DNA of 9,448 nt from an uncultured Coriobacteriales bacterium (lineage in GTDB: Bacteria; Actinomycetota; Coriobacteriia; Coriobacteriales; UMGS124): the NCBI GenBank assembly GCA_903789505.1, contig CAIFEU010000028.1, forward strand, positions 7,739 to 17,186, read 5' to 3'. The position numbers were made by a program, and so were the translations under genes. Position 1 is the stretch's first letter. Each line of letters begins with the position of its first letter. Positions 1 to 6,231 of the stretch are shown one piece after another. The notes beneath the pieces were generated by a model, which saw only the letters and a list, made by a program, of their open reading frames with translations, was not told the DNA's origin and did no database searches.

Positions 1-49
1 GGGGGGGCCCGGGCGCTCGCCGGGGGCGGGGGGCCGCGCGGGGGCGGCT

Positions 50-832
50 GTGGGGGGACCGGGGGGCGACGCGGCGCACGTGCGGCCGCGACGGAGGCTG
101 CGCAGGGCGCTTGCGGTCCTGCTCGCGGTCGTCGTCGCGCTCATCGTCGTGGTGGCGGTCGCGCTCGCCGTCTTCCACGCGGGGCGATACCGGGCGGGCG
201 AGGCGGCCATGGCGGCGCTCGCCAGCGACGACGCGGTGACGGTGTCGACGTCCGCCGAGGGCTACGCGGTGTTCGCCGGCCCCGACGACGACCCCTCCGC
301 GACGCGCGGCCTGGTGTTCTACCCGGGCGCGAACGTCGACGCGGCGGCGTATGCCCCGCTGTGCCACGAGCTCGCCGCCCGCGGGTGGTTCTGCGTGCTC
401 GTGAGCATGCCCCTTGACCTGGCGATCCTGGACGTCGACGCCGCGACCCCGGTGATGGCCGAGTACCCGCAGGTCGAACGCTGGTACGTCGGCGGACACT
501 CCATGGGCGGCGCGATGGCGGCGTCGTTCGCCGCAGGGAACCCCGATGGCCTCGCGGGCCTCGTGCTGCTGGCCGCCTACTCCACCGACGACCTCACCGA
601 GAGTGGCCTGGCGGTCTACTCCGCCTACGGCACCGAGGACGGGGTCCTCAACCGCGACAACTACGAGCGCGACGAGGCGAACCTGCCCTCCGGCTGGCGC
701 GAGCTGGTCATCGACGGCGGCAACCACGCGCAGTTCGGCGACTACGGCGCTCAGCGCGGCGACGGCACGGCGACGATCGCGCCCGAGGAGCAGGTCGACG
801 AGGCGGTCTCCTTCATCGACCAGGCGGCGTAG
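50..832 (+). CDS. Membrane-anchored alpha/beta hydrolase
   Basis: A 260-residue protein of the alpha/beta-hydrolase fold (dienelactone-hydrolase/Abhydrolase_5-like). A basic stretch (residues 12-19) precedes one hydrophobic segment (about 20-42) with no obvious cleavage site, so it is probably an N-terminal anchor with the enzyme outside the membrane. The nucleophile elbow GHSMGG is at 149-154 (Ser151). Asp197 (in GTEDG) and His226 (in GGNHAQFG) are well placed to complete the triad. The strand-turn LVFYPGANVDAAAY (88-101) is a likely oxyanion region. Substrate cannot be read; esterase, lipase or peptidase-like activity are all possible. The start is uncertain: GTG at 50 lacks a clear ribosome binding site and the frame is open to the left edge of the window, so the true start may lie outside. 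Family call is firm, start is not. Confidence 0.85.
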   Translation: MGGPGGDAAHVRPRRRLRRALAVLLAVVVALIVVVAVALAVFHAGRYRAGEAAMAALASDDAVTVSTSAEGYAVFAGPDDDPSATRGLVFYPGANVDAAAYAPLCHELAARGWFCVLVSMPLDLAILDVDAATPVMAEYPQVERWYVGGHSMGGAMAASFAAGNPDGLAGLVLLAAYSTDDLTESGLAVYSAYGTEDGVLNRDNYERDEANLPSGWRELVIDGGNHAQFGDYGAQRGDGTATIAPEEQVDEAVSFIDQAA

Positions 833-849
833 GCGCGGGCTCGCACTCC

Positions 850-874
850 CGCCGCCCGCGTTCCGTCGGCGGCG
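850..874 (+). terminator. GC hairpin downstream of the hydrolase gene
   Basis: A 7-bp perfect stem (850-856 with 868-874, CGCCGCC/GGCGGCG) and an 11-nt loop lie 17 bases after the hydrolase stop codon and just before the next promoter. There is no T-run, so this is a possible GC-type terminator and not a proven one. Confidence 0.35.
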
Positions 875-884
875 TCCCTCCCCG

Positions 885-914
885 CCGACAGTCGAGCCGC
901 ATTCGTGGGATAAT
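885..914 (+). promoter_or_regulatory. Sigma70-type promoter of the DUF1304 gene
   Basis: The -35 CCGACA (885-890, 4/6 to consensus) and -10 GATAAT (909-914, 5/6) are separated by 18 bp. The -10 stands out in otherwise very GC-rich sequence. Transcription would start near 921 and give a leader of about 55 nt before the start at 976. This suggests the small membrane protein is transcribed separately from the hydrolase. Confidence 0.5.
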
Positions 915-975
915 GCGCCGGGGCGGGCCCCGGGAGAGTCCCGCATGACGGCATCGGACGCAAGGGAGGCAGCCC

Positions 976-1344
976 ATGCTCGTGCTCACGTACGTCCTCG
1001 CCGCGCTGGTCGCGGCGGAGTTCCTCTTCATCATGCATATAGAGACGTTCGCCACCTCGTCCGACCTCACGGCCAAGACGTTCGGCATGGACAGGGGAGA
1101 GCTCGAGCGCCCCTCGGTCGACATGCTCTTCAAGAACCAGGGCGTCTACAATGGCCTGCTCGCGGTCCTCGTCGTGGTCGCGCTCGTCGCCCGCAGCCTG
1201 CCGGCGCTCGCGTGCCTCATGGGCTACGTCGTGCTGGTGGCCGCCTACGGCGCCGCGAGCACGCGCAACCCGCAGATCTTCTTCAAGCAGGCGGGCGTCG
1301 CGGTGCTGTGCCTGGTGGCCTGTCTGGTGACGATGGCGCTGTAG
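976..1344 (+). CDS. DUF1304 family small membrane protein
   Basis: A 122-residue integral membrane protein matching the DUF1304 family (COG3759), whose biochemical role is unknown. It shows four hydrophobic segments at about residues 2-20, 57-73, 76-93 and 102-121. The family-typical parts are the first helix running into HIETFATS (21-28), the conserved loop FKNQGVYNGLLA (52-63) and the loop before the last helix, STRNPQIFFKQ (95-105). The length is normal for the family, so the gene looks intact. The ATG is supported by AAGGGAGG at 962-969, six bases upstream. The neighbours are an unrelated hydrolase upstream and a convergent antitoxin gene downstream, so context gives no function. Family assignment is by recognition of conserved loops. 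Confidence 0.88.
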   Translation: MLVLTYVLAALVAAEFLFIMHIETFATSSDLTAKTFGMDRGELERPSVDMLFKNQGVYNGLLAVLVVVALVARSLPALACLMGYVVLVAAYGAASTRNPQIFFKQAGVAVLCLVACLVTMAL

Positions 1345-1360
1345 GCGCCGTGCCCATCCT

Positions 1361-1387
1361 GCCAGTATCCGCCCGGCGCGGCCTGGC
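1361..1387 (+). terminator. Possible terminator hairpin after DUF1304 gene
   Basis: A two-part stem, GCCAG/CTGGC (1361-1365 with 1383-1387) outside CCGC/GCGG (1369-1372 with 1378-1381), lies 16 bases after the stop codon. Bulges are present and there is no T-run. Hairpins arise easily by chance at this GC content, and the stronger one at 1526 may be the real stop. Confidence 0.25.
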
Positions 1388-1469
1388 GACGCTGCCGGGG
1401 CGCCCCGCAGGGAGCTCGCGGCATGCGGGAGGGGCGGCGTGACGGGGATGACGCGGGGGCACCGCCACC

Positions 1470-1516
1470 CCTCTCTCCTAAAGCGGGCGGCGTTTTCGAA
1501 TTCGCCCGGGGCACCA
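1470..1516 (+). pseudogene. Degenerate 3' half of a tRNA-Arg(CCU)-like gene
   Basis: This stretch reads like the 3' half of a tRNA. The seven-base anticodon loop CTCCTAA (1475-1481, anticodon CCU) is flanked by CCTCT and AGCGG, which pair at four of five positions. A T-loop TTCGAAT follows at 1495-1501, then an acceptor-like CCCGGGGC ending in A and CCA (1505-1516). The spacings are wrong: two bases too few between anticodon and T-loop, one too few between T-loop and CCA, and the T-stem does not pair. Upstream, a weak GCCCCG (1402) and GGGGAT (1444) could be remains of the 5' half, but the total length of 115 would be far too long. It is therefore not a working tRNA. It is either a decayed copy or the relic of an attachment site, or chance similarity in GC-rich sequence. 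Confidence 0.35.
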
Positions 1517-1525
1517 TGAAAATGC

Positions 1526-1561
1526 GCAGGCCAGAGGATATGTTTCCTCTGACCTGCTTTT
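1526..1561. terminator. Bidirectional terminator between convergent genes
   Basis: A 13-bp stem with a single C-A mismatch (1526-1538 with 1545-1557, loop of six) is followed on the + strand by TTTT GG TTT. On the - strand it is followed by ATTTTC. It lies between the convergent DUF1304 and antitoxin genes and can end transcription from both. It is the clearest terminator in the window because it has a T-run. Confidence 0.65.
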
Positions 1562-1638
1562 GGTTTGGGTTCGGCTTTGATGCCTTACATCTGACATACG
1601 CAAGCCACACTTCCCAGGGCTTCGGCAGCGCGTGCCCG

Positions 1639-1923
1639 CTAGTCGACGAGCCGGTCATAAAGCCCGTCCTCATCGTCATTCATGTCGGCCGGTAGGATGC
1701 TCGACCCGTAGGCGGGATCGGCGGGCAGCACGGTCGAGGCGCGGTAGACGGGCTTTGGCTCAGGCCTCATGTTGAAGGGAAGTCCGCCCACTTCCACGGA
1801 CTTGATCAGGAACGTGTTTATCGCATCCGATAGGCTCATCCCCCAGCGTGCATACACATCGCTCGCCGCCGCCTTCACCTCTGGGGAGACGTAGGATTTC
1901 ACCTCTGCTGTCCGAGAAGCCAT
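1639..1923 (-). CDS. RelB/DinJ-family antitoxin, apparently orphan
   Basis: A 94-residue protein of the RelB/DinJ antitoxin family. Residues 5-48 form the ribbon-helix-helix DNA-binding part, and the segment MSLSDAINTFLIKSVEVGGLPF (29-50) is highly typical of DinJ-like proteins. The acidic C-terminal tail (about 68-94, several Asp/Glu) is where the toxin-binding part usually lies. The ATG is strongly supported by AAAGGAGG (1929-1936) five bases upstream. The toxin gene (YafQ/RelE type) normally follows directly, but 1345-1638 contains no plausible toxin on the - strand. The protein is therefore an orphan, acting perhaps only as a DNA-binding repressor of its own promoter or together with a toxin encoded elsewhere. 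Codon use is less GC-rich than in the neighbours, suggesting transfer. Confidence 0.87.
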   Translation of the reverse strand: MASRTAEVKSYVSPEVKAAASDVYARWGMSLSDAINTFLIKSVEVGGLPFNMRPEPKPVYRASTVLPADPAYGSSILPADMNDDEDGLYDRLVD

Positions 1924-1937
1924 GGCAACCTCCTTTG

Positions 1938-1972
1938 TAGTACTAGTCTAGGTATATTTTAGTACCATATAC
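1938..1972 (-). promoter_or_regulatory. AT-rich operator/promoter of the antitoxin gene
   Basis: This is the most AT-rich spot of the left half. TAGTAC occurs at 1938-1943 and 1960-1965, exactly 22 bp apart (two helical turns). An inverted repeat GTATAT/ATATAC (1952-1957, 1967-1972; 9-bp spacer) overlaps the second copy, and AGTACT (1939-1944) is itself palindromic. On the - strand TATACC (1951-1956) is a possible -10. RelB-type antitoxins usually repress their own promoter through short palindromes, so autoregulation is a reasonable inference. Confidence 0.5.
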
Positions 1973-2159
1973 TTGCGAAGAAGGGGCAGTGGGAGGAGCG
2001 CAATGGGAAGCTCTTCCTCCTATGCGAATTGCGCAGACACCGACAGTCACGCTATCGATTGGCAGCTGCGCAACCCCTCAGCACGCTCCTAGAGCGGGTG
2101 TCGAACTTCGGAATACTCCGGAATCAGAAGTCCTGAGGTTCATCGAAAGATTCGGACCG
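1973..2159. other. Unassigned lower-GC spacer with inverted repeats
   Basis: No convincing gene is seen between the antitoxin promoter and the end of the LuxR-type gene. The sequence holds a 7-bp inverted repeat GCGCAAT/ATTGCGC (1998-2004, 2028-2034), with GCGCAA again at 2068-2073. It also has a tight hairpin CGCTC-N3-GAGCG (2084-2096) and two direct CGGAAT copies 10 bp apart (2109-2114, 2119-2124) enclosed by ACTTC/GAAGT (2105-2109, 2127-2131). Either hairpin near 2084-2131 could end the LuxR-type transcript on the - strand, though neither has a T-run. It may be remains of a decayed element. Confidence 0.4.
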
Positions 2160-3746
2160 CTACGGCCGCCAGTCGTCCACGAAGGCCCGCGCCTCCTCGT
2201 AGGAGTGCACGCCGAGCTTGGCGTAGACGTGCTGCACGTGCACGCGCAGGGTCCCGTGGGCGATGCACAGGGTGTCCTCGACCTGCTGCAGCGAGTTGCC
2301 CTGCGACAGCAGCGAGAGCACCTCCTCCTCGCGGTGGGTCAGCCCGTAGTGGCGCGCGAGCAGCGCGCAGCGGTACGTGCGGTCCTCCAGGTAGGCGGGG
2401 GTCGTCGCGCGGGCCGCGTCGTCATCGGCCTGCTGGCCGTCCGCCCCGGCGCGCCGCACGCTGCGGATGCCCCAGGTGTCGGCGGAGGCCCTGCTCGCCA
2501 TCAGCAGCATCGCCAGCAGCACCAGCGCCACGATCACGCCGCCGATGACCAGGGCGATCGTCGCCCAGGCGTCGGCCGAGCCCGCAGCGGTGGCGGCGCG
2601 CCCGTTGAGGTAGTCGCCCAGCAGCGAGCCGGGCACGACCGTGACCAGGCACACGGCGCGCGTGATCCCGAACAGCCACTCGGAGGGCGCGCCGAAGCGG
2701 TAGCAGATGGCGCTGAGCGCCAGGAACGTGTACAGCGTGAAGCCCTCGTAGCCCATGCTGACCAGCAGCCCGCGCATGCCGAGCGGGTCGGCCACGCCCT
2801 GGACCGTGCACAGCAGCAGCCCCGCGACCAGCAGTGCGGGGCACACCTTGTACAGCGCGCTGGTGTCGAAGCGGTCGAACGCCAGCAGCATGACCGCCAG
2901 CACCACCGCCGAGATGGCGAGCTGCCCCAGCTGGCTGCCCGTCTGAAGGTCCCCGCCGAAGTGCAGCGCGAGGTAGGTGGCAAAGGTGAAGGACGCCATC
3001 AGGATGACGGGGCGCCAGGGGAACCGCCAGCTGACCCCGGGCTCGCGGGCGGAGTCGTCGCGCGGCAGGGCGCGGCACGTCGCGAGCAGCAGGCAGCTCA
3101 GCGCCGGCAGCGCGAACACGGCCACGGTGACCGCCGCCTGCCCCAGCGCCTCGGCCCCCAGGCAGACGCAGGGCGCGAGCACGTAGGAGCCCGCGTATGC
3201 GGTCCACGCCACGCGCGCCCGGTGCCCCGCGAGCTGGGCGCTCCACATCAGGAAGATGCCCGCGTCGGCGACGCCGCGCAGCACCAGCGCCGCCTCGTCG
3301 AGCACCACGCCGCCTGCGGGCAGCGCCAGGCTCAGCAGCTCGAGCGCGGGGGTCGCCACCGCGCAGGCGCCGAACAGCGTCAGCGCCCGCGGCTGCGACC
3401 CCCAGGGCGCGCGGCCGGTGCGATGCGTGCGCCAGGCCACCGCGACCAGCAGCGCCGCGCTCACCGCGGTGAAGACGCATAGCCTGCCGATGGGCGAGGA
3501 GAAGCCCGCGACGCCGTAGCCCTTCTCGAACGGCACGATCAGCGACCCCCACGCGAGGTACAGGCCGAAGCCGAGCAGCCGCGCCCACCCCGCCGGCATC
3601 GCGTCCCCTCCCGTGCTCTTGCCGGAGTCGGGGCCCGTCGCCTTGCCGGAGGGGCTGGCGGGAACGCCGGGCGCGGCGGGTCGGCCCTTGTCGCCGTCCC
3701 CCGCCCCGTCGCGGGTGCGTGCCTGCCGTCCGGTGTGCTCTGCCAT
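2160..3746 (-). CDS. LuxR-type regulator with 12 membrane segments
   Basis: A 528-residue membrane-bound transcription regulator of the kind greatly expanded in Coriobacteriia. About twelve hydrophobic segments span residues 57-415, followed by a charged linker (416-467) and a C-terminal LuxR/GerE helix-turn-helix (468-528). That domain begins at GLTHREEEVLSLLSQG and includes the recognition-helix region TLRVHVQHVYAKLGVHS. The membrane part presumably senses a small molecule and the cytoplasmic domain binds DNA; there is no receiver domain. It is divergent from a Tat flavoprotein gene (4092), which fits control of that reductase. Start: ATG 3746 has GGAGG (3751-3755) four bases upstream and adds a 49-residue polar, low-complexity N-terminus with coding-like codon use. 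ATG 3599 (residue 50), with GGAGG seven bases upstream and only seven residues before the first helix, is an equally possible start. Confidence 0.88.
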   Translation of the reverse strand: MAEHTGRQARTRDGAGDGDKGRPAAPGVPASPSGKATGPDSGKSTGGDAMPAGWARLLGFGLYLAWGSLIVPFEKGYGVAGFSSPIGRLCVFTAVSAALLVAVAWRTHRTGRAPWGSQPRALTLFGACAVATPALELLSLALPAGGVVLDEAALVLRGVADAGIFLMWSAQLAGHRARVAWTAYAGSYVLAPCVCLGAEALGQAAVTVAVFALPALSCLLLATCRALPRDDSAREPGVSWRFPWRPVILMASFTFATYLALHFGGDLQTGSQLGQLAISAVVLAVMLLAFDRFDTSALYKVCPALLVAGLLLCTVQGVADPLGMRGLLVSMGYEGFTLYTFLALSAICYRFGAPSEWLFGITRAVCLVTVVPGSLLGDYLNGRAATAAGSADAWATIALVIGGVIVALVLLAMLLMASRASADTWGIRSVRRAGADGQQADDDAARATTPAYLEDRTYRCALLARHYGLTHREEEVLSLLSQGNSLQQVEDTLCIAHGTLRVHVQHVYAKLGVHSYEEARAFVDDWRP

Positions 3747-3907
3747 CGTGCCTCCGCCTGCCTGCCCGCCGCAGACCGCGCCCGCCCGCGGGGCAGGGCG
3801 CCTCGGCGCCGCCTGCGGGGCGTGCCCGCGCGGTGCGGCGGGCTGCGTATGCTTGACAAACGGCGCCGAAGGGGCGCCGGGTCGCCGGCGCGAGGCCGGT
3901 GCGTAGA

Positions 3908-3935
3908 AAGATAGTCTCACAGACGAGACTAGCAA
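3908..3935 (-). promoter_or_regulatory. Possible promoter of the LuxR-type gene
   Basis: Reading the - strand, TTGCTA (complement of 3930-3935, 4/6 to the -35 consensus) and TATCTT (complement of 3908-3913, 4/6 to the -10) are 16 bp apart. The transcript would have a leader of roughly 155 nt to the ATG at 3746. The score is moderate; position and local AT content support it. Confidence 0.4.
3912..3931. promoter_or_regulatory. Inverted-repeat operator candidate
   Basis: TAGTCTC (3912-3918) and GAGACTA (3925-3931) form a perfect 7-bp-arm inverted repeat with a 6-bp spacer, 20 bp in total. This suits a dimeric LuxR-type DNA-binding domain. It fills the space between the proposed -35 and -10 of the LuxR-type gene, where binding would block that promoter. 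A further half-site-like TAGTCT recurs at 3960-3965, closer to the flavoprotein gene. Binding by the neighbouring regulator is inference. Confidence 0.5.
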
Positions 3936-4091
3936 ATCGCCCAAGAATAGGCTCCGAAATAGTCTTTCAGAATCCCGCCGCTCGCATACCGTTCGAATCG
4001 ACGCGATGCCGGCGGCGCAGAGCCGCGCGGCGCAAGCGGCAAGAAGGTGGCGGCGCCACGGCGCCATTGCGAAAGGAAGGCGGGGTTCGAC

Positions 4092-5993
4092 TTGAACGAG
4101 GAACTCAGGAACGCGGGCATGGGCACGCAGGCGGGGGCGGGGGGCGTGCGCCGTCGGCAGATGCTGGGCAGCGCCGCTGGCGGGCTGGTCGCCGGTGCGG
4201 CGGCGAGCGCGATGAGGGGCGGCCGCGCCATGGCCGCGGAGAGCTCGGCGAAGGACGGCAAGTCCGCCTCCTCCTCCGCGAAGGACGCCTCCGCCTCGGC
4301 TGACGGCGACACGTCCGACATCCTGCCCGGCAACGTCACGACCGCCGAGGAGGCGGGCCCGGGCACGCGCTACACGACCTTCCCCAACGTCGACGAGATC
4401 GGCATCGTGCACGACGCGACCAACGAGGAGACCGTCGACCTGCTGATCGCCGGAAGCGGCATCGGCGGCCTGATGTGCGCGATGATCACGGCCGAGCAGG
4501 CGCCCGACGCCAAGATCCTGGTCGTCGAGCAGCGCGGCGTCTGCGGCGGCGGCACCAACTACGCCGAGCAGAGCGACCTGCCCGCCGAGAGCGTCGAGTG
4601 GACCAAGGCCCTGCAGGACGGTGACGTGCTCGCGGCCGACTCCCACTACATCAAGGACGGCCTGCTGCTCGCCCAGAAGGAGTACGACCAGGGCATGAAC
4701 TCGGCCTGGCTGTTCCTCAAGCAGGCGCTGCCGGTCAACGGCGAGGCGAACCACCCCAAGTACGAGGGCGGCAACGGCAGCAAGACGATCACCAACCTGC
4801 TCGACCGCATCGGCAGCGAGGACGCCTACAAGAACATCGAGATCCGCAACAACGTCCGCGCGACGGCGCTGCTGCTCGAGGATGACCACACGGTCACCGG
4901 CGTCCAGATCCGCGACGCCGACAACAACTACACCAACGTCAACGTCAAGGCCTTCTACATGGGCACGGGCGGCATGTCGAACAACCTCGACCTGCTGCGC
5001 GCCTACTCCGGCCAGGACATGAGCAAGCTCGAGGCGCTCGACCAGGGCCACTACGGCGACGGCCACCTGATGGCCGAGCAGACCGCGCACGGGATCTGCA
5101 AGACGATCGCCCTGTCCTCGATGATGGGCTACGTCCCGGGCTTCAGCTTCCAGTCGATCCTCAACGCGTCGGTCTCCTGCAACCCCACCTGCGTGTTCGT
5201 GAACCAGAACGGCCTGCGCTTCACGCGTGAGGACGCCGACCACATCACCAACGACGACATCATGTTCCTCGTCCACTACTCCAAGATGGTCGAGTCGCAG
5301 GGCGAGGTGTTCTCGATCGTCGGCAGCGACCTCATGGACCTGTTCCGTGCCCACGGCCAGTGGATGTACCTGGGCTTCTACGGCCAGCCCGAGATGCCGT
5401 TCGACGAGTGGGACCCCGACACCGAGCTCGCCAAGTACCTGGGCTCCAACGAGAACGTGTTCCAGGCCGACACGCTCGAGGAGCTCGCCGAGAAGATCGG
5501 CGTGCCCACCGACGCGTTCGTCTCCACGATCCAGCAGTACGACGCCGACTGCGCCGCGGGCACCGGCGACTCGGTGTACCTGAAGCCGGCCGAGTGGATG
5601 GTGCCGGTCGGTGACGGCCCCTACTACGCCTTCAAGCTCAAGAGCTTCCTGGTCAACACCAACAACGGCATCCGCGTCAACAACAAGTGCCAGGTGTGCG
5701 ACCCCGCGTACGTGCCGATCAAGGGCCTGTACGCCGGCGGCATCGCGATCTCGGGCTTCAACGACGAGGTCTATCACACCGGCCTGTGCCAGTCGGTCGC
5801 CGTCTTCAGCGGCAGCAAGGCCGCGCGCACGATCGTCGAGGAGAACCTGGGCGGCACCGTCGCCGACAACTGGTACGGCGACGAGATCTTCTCCGAGCAG
5901 GACTCGGTCCTGAACTGGGAGGACGGCACGCAGCAGACCCTGGCGGCCTGGGAGGCAGCCAAGGCGGCAGCCGCGTCCGCCAACGCCGACTAG
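4092..5993 (+). CDS. Tat-exported FAD reductase (fumarate reductase-like)
   Basis: A 633-residue flavoprotein of the FAD_binding_2 / flavocytochrome c family without a haem domain (no CXXCH). It should reduce a small organic acceptor outside the membrane, with electrons from a partner not encoded here. The N-terminus has a Tat signal with RRRQMLG (20-26), then a hydrophobic stretch and a Ser/Ala/Lys linker (about 50-75). FAD-binding GSGIGG is at 121-126 and the acidic end of strand 2, VVEQRG, at 144-149. Family landmarks HYGDGH (320-325), NGLRF (373-377) and GGIAISG (549-555) follow. The fumarate-handling residues of FccA/UrdA are not seen: the TTRD arginine aligns with His384 and the HHT histidine with Asn522. 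Start TTG 4092 is chosen for AAAGGAAGG upstream (4072-4080); ATG 4119 and GTG 4047 are alternatives. Substrate unknown. Confidence 0.9.
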   Translation: MNEELRNAGMGTQAGAGGVRRRQMLGSAAGGLVAGAAASAMRGGRAMAAESSAKDGKSASSSAKDASASADGDTSDILPGNVTTAEEAGPGTRYTTFPNVDEIGIVHDATNEETVDLLIAGSGIGGLMCAMITAEQAPDAKILVVEQRGVCGGGTNYAEQSDLPAESVEWTKALQDGDVLAADSHYIKDGLLLAQKEYDQGMNSAWLFLKQALPVNGEANHPKYEGGNGSKTITNLLDRIGSEDAYKNIEIRNNVRATALLLEDDHTVTGVQIRDADNNYTNVNVKAFYMGTGGMSNNLDLLRAYSGQDMSKLEALDQGHYGDGHLMAEQTAHGICKTIALSSMMGYVPGFSFQSILNASVSCNPTCVFVNQNGLRFTREDADHITNDDIMFLVHYSKMVESQGEVFSIVGSDLMDLFRAHGQWMYLGFYGQPEMPFDEWDPDTELAKYLGSNENVFQADTLEELAEKIGVPTDAFVSTIQQYDADCAAGTGDSVYLKPAEWMVPVGDGPYYAFKLKSFLVNTNNGIRVNNKCQVCDPAYVPIKGLYAGGIAISGFNDEVYHTGLCQSVAVFSGSKAARTIVEENLGGTVADNWYGDEIFSEQDSVLNWEDGTQQTLAAWEAAKAAAASANAD

Positions 5994-6009
5994 GCTGACC
6001 TGCATCGAT

Positions 6010-6050
6010 TGCCCCGCCCCCGCGCGACGCTCGCCCGTGGGGGCGGGGCA
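6010..6050 (+). terminator. Strong terminator hairpin of the first flavoprotein gene
   Basis: A perfect 12-bp stem TGCCCCGCCCCC / GGGGGCGGGGCA (6010-6021 with 6039-6050) and a 17-nt loop begin 17 bases after the stop codon. There is no T-run, but the stem is very stable and correctly placed. It also indicates that the flavoprotein is transcribed alone. Confidence 0.65.
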
Positions 6051-6231
6051 TGCGTGAAGGGCGCGGGAAGGGCGCCGCGACCGGGCGGGGGTCCGCTGGG
6101 ACCCTCTGCCTGGCCGCGGCGCCCTCGCGTTTGCGGGGGACGGGGCGCCCGGCGCGGGCGGGGTGGCGTCCGGGGACGGGGCGCTCGCCCGCGAGCGCGG
6201 CACGTGAGGCGCTATCGCCCGCCGAGGGGCG
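6051..6231. other. Gene-free GC-rich spacer between convergent genes
   Basis: No gene is supported between the hairpin at 6050 and the end of the Fic-like gene. The only structure seen is a short hairpin GGGTCC-N4-GGACCC (6089-6104), extendable by two pairs (6087-6106). It could terminate the Fic-like transcript on the - strand but lacks a T-run. Confidence 0.3.

Larger units (their letters stand above)
3747..4091. other. Divergent intergenic region LuxR / flavoprotein
   Basis: These 345 bases separate the two divergent genes and should hold both promoters. Positions 3900-3970 are distinctly less GC-rich and carry the best regulatory signals: the 3908-3935 promoter, the 3912-3931 inverted repeat and ATAGTCT at 3911-3917 and again at 3959-3965. 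A consensus -35 TTGACA lies at 3853-3858 on the + strand, but no -10 follows; a 7-bp hairpin CGGCGCC-N5-GGCGCCG (3861-3879) stands there instead. No clear + strand promoter for the flavoprotein gene could be picked by eye. Confidence 0.5.

Noticed and set aside
1396..1407. Perfect 12-bp palindrome CGGGGCGCCCCG as an operator
   Set aside because: All-GC palindromes are expected by chance at this base composition and there is no promoter nearby.
546..1442. 298-codon + strand open frame overlapping the hydrolase and DUF1304 genes
   Set aside because: Arg/Ser/Thr-rich shadow translation overlapping two real genes in other frames.
1402..1516. A complete functional tRNA-Arg or tRNA-Sec
   Set aside because: Total length, arm spacing and T-stem pairing are wrong, no D-arm can be built, and there is no UCA anticodon; only a degenerate 3' half is defensible.
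1345..1638. Toxin partner for the RelB/DinJ-type antitoxin
   Set aside because: The - strand translations in this stretch show no RelE/YafQ-like sequence; the only open frame is a proline/arginine-rich shadow.
1989..3482. Long + strand open frame antisense to the LuxR-type gene
   Set aside because: The translation is Gln/Arg/Ala-rich low complexity without domain motifs; the opposite strand encodes a clear regulator.
5686..5703. CQVC in the first flavoprotein as a haem-binding site
   Set aside because: Cytochrome c type haem attachment needs CXXCH; the residue after the second Cys is Asp and the place is inside the FAD domain.
3747..6203. The LuxR-type reading frame stays open upstream on the - strand for another 2.4 kb
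   Set aside because: It runs antisense to the well-supported flavoprotein gene, its translation is low-complexity Val/Leu/Ala/Asp-rich, and lack of stops opposite GC3-rich genes is expected.
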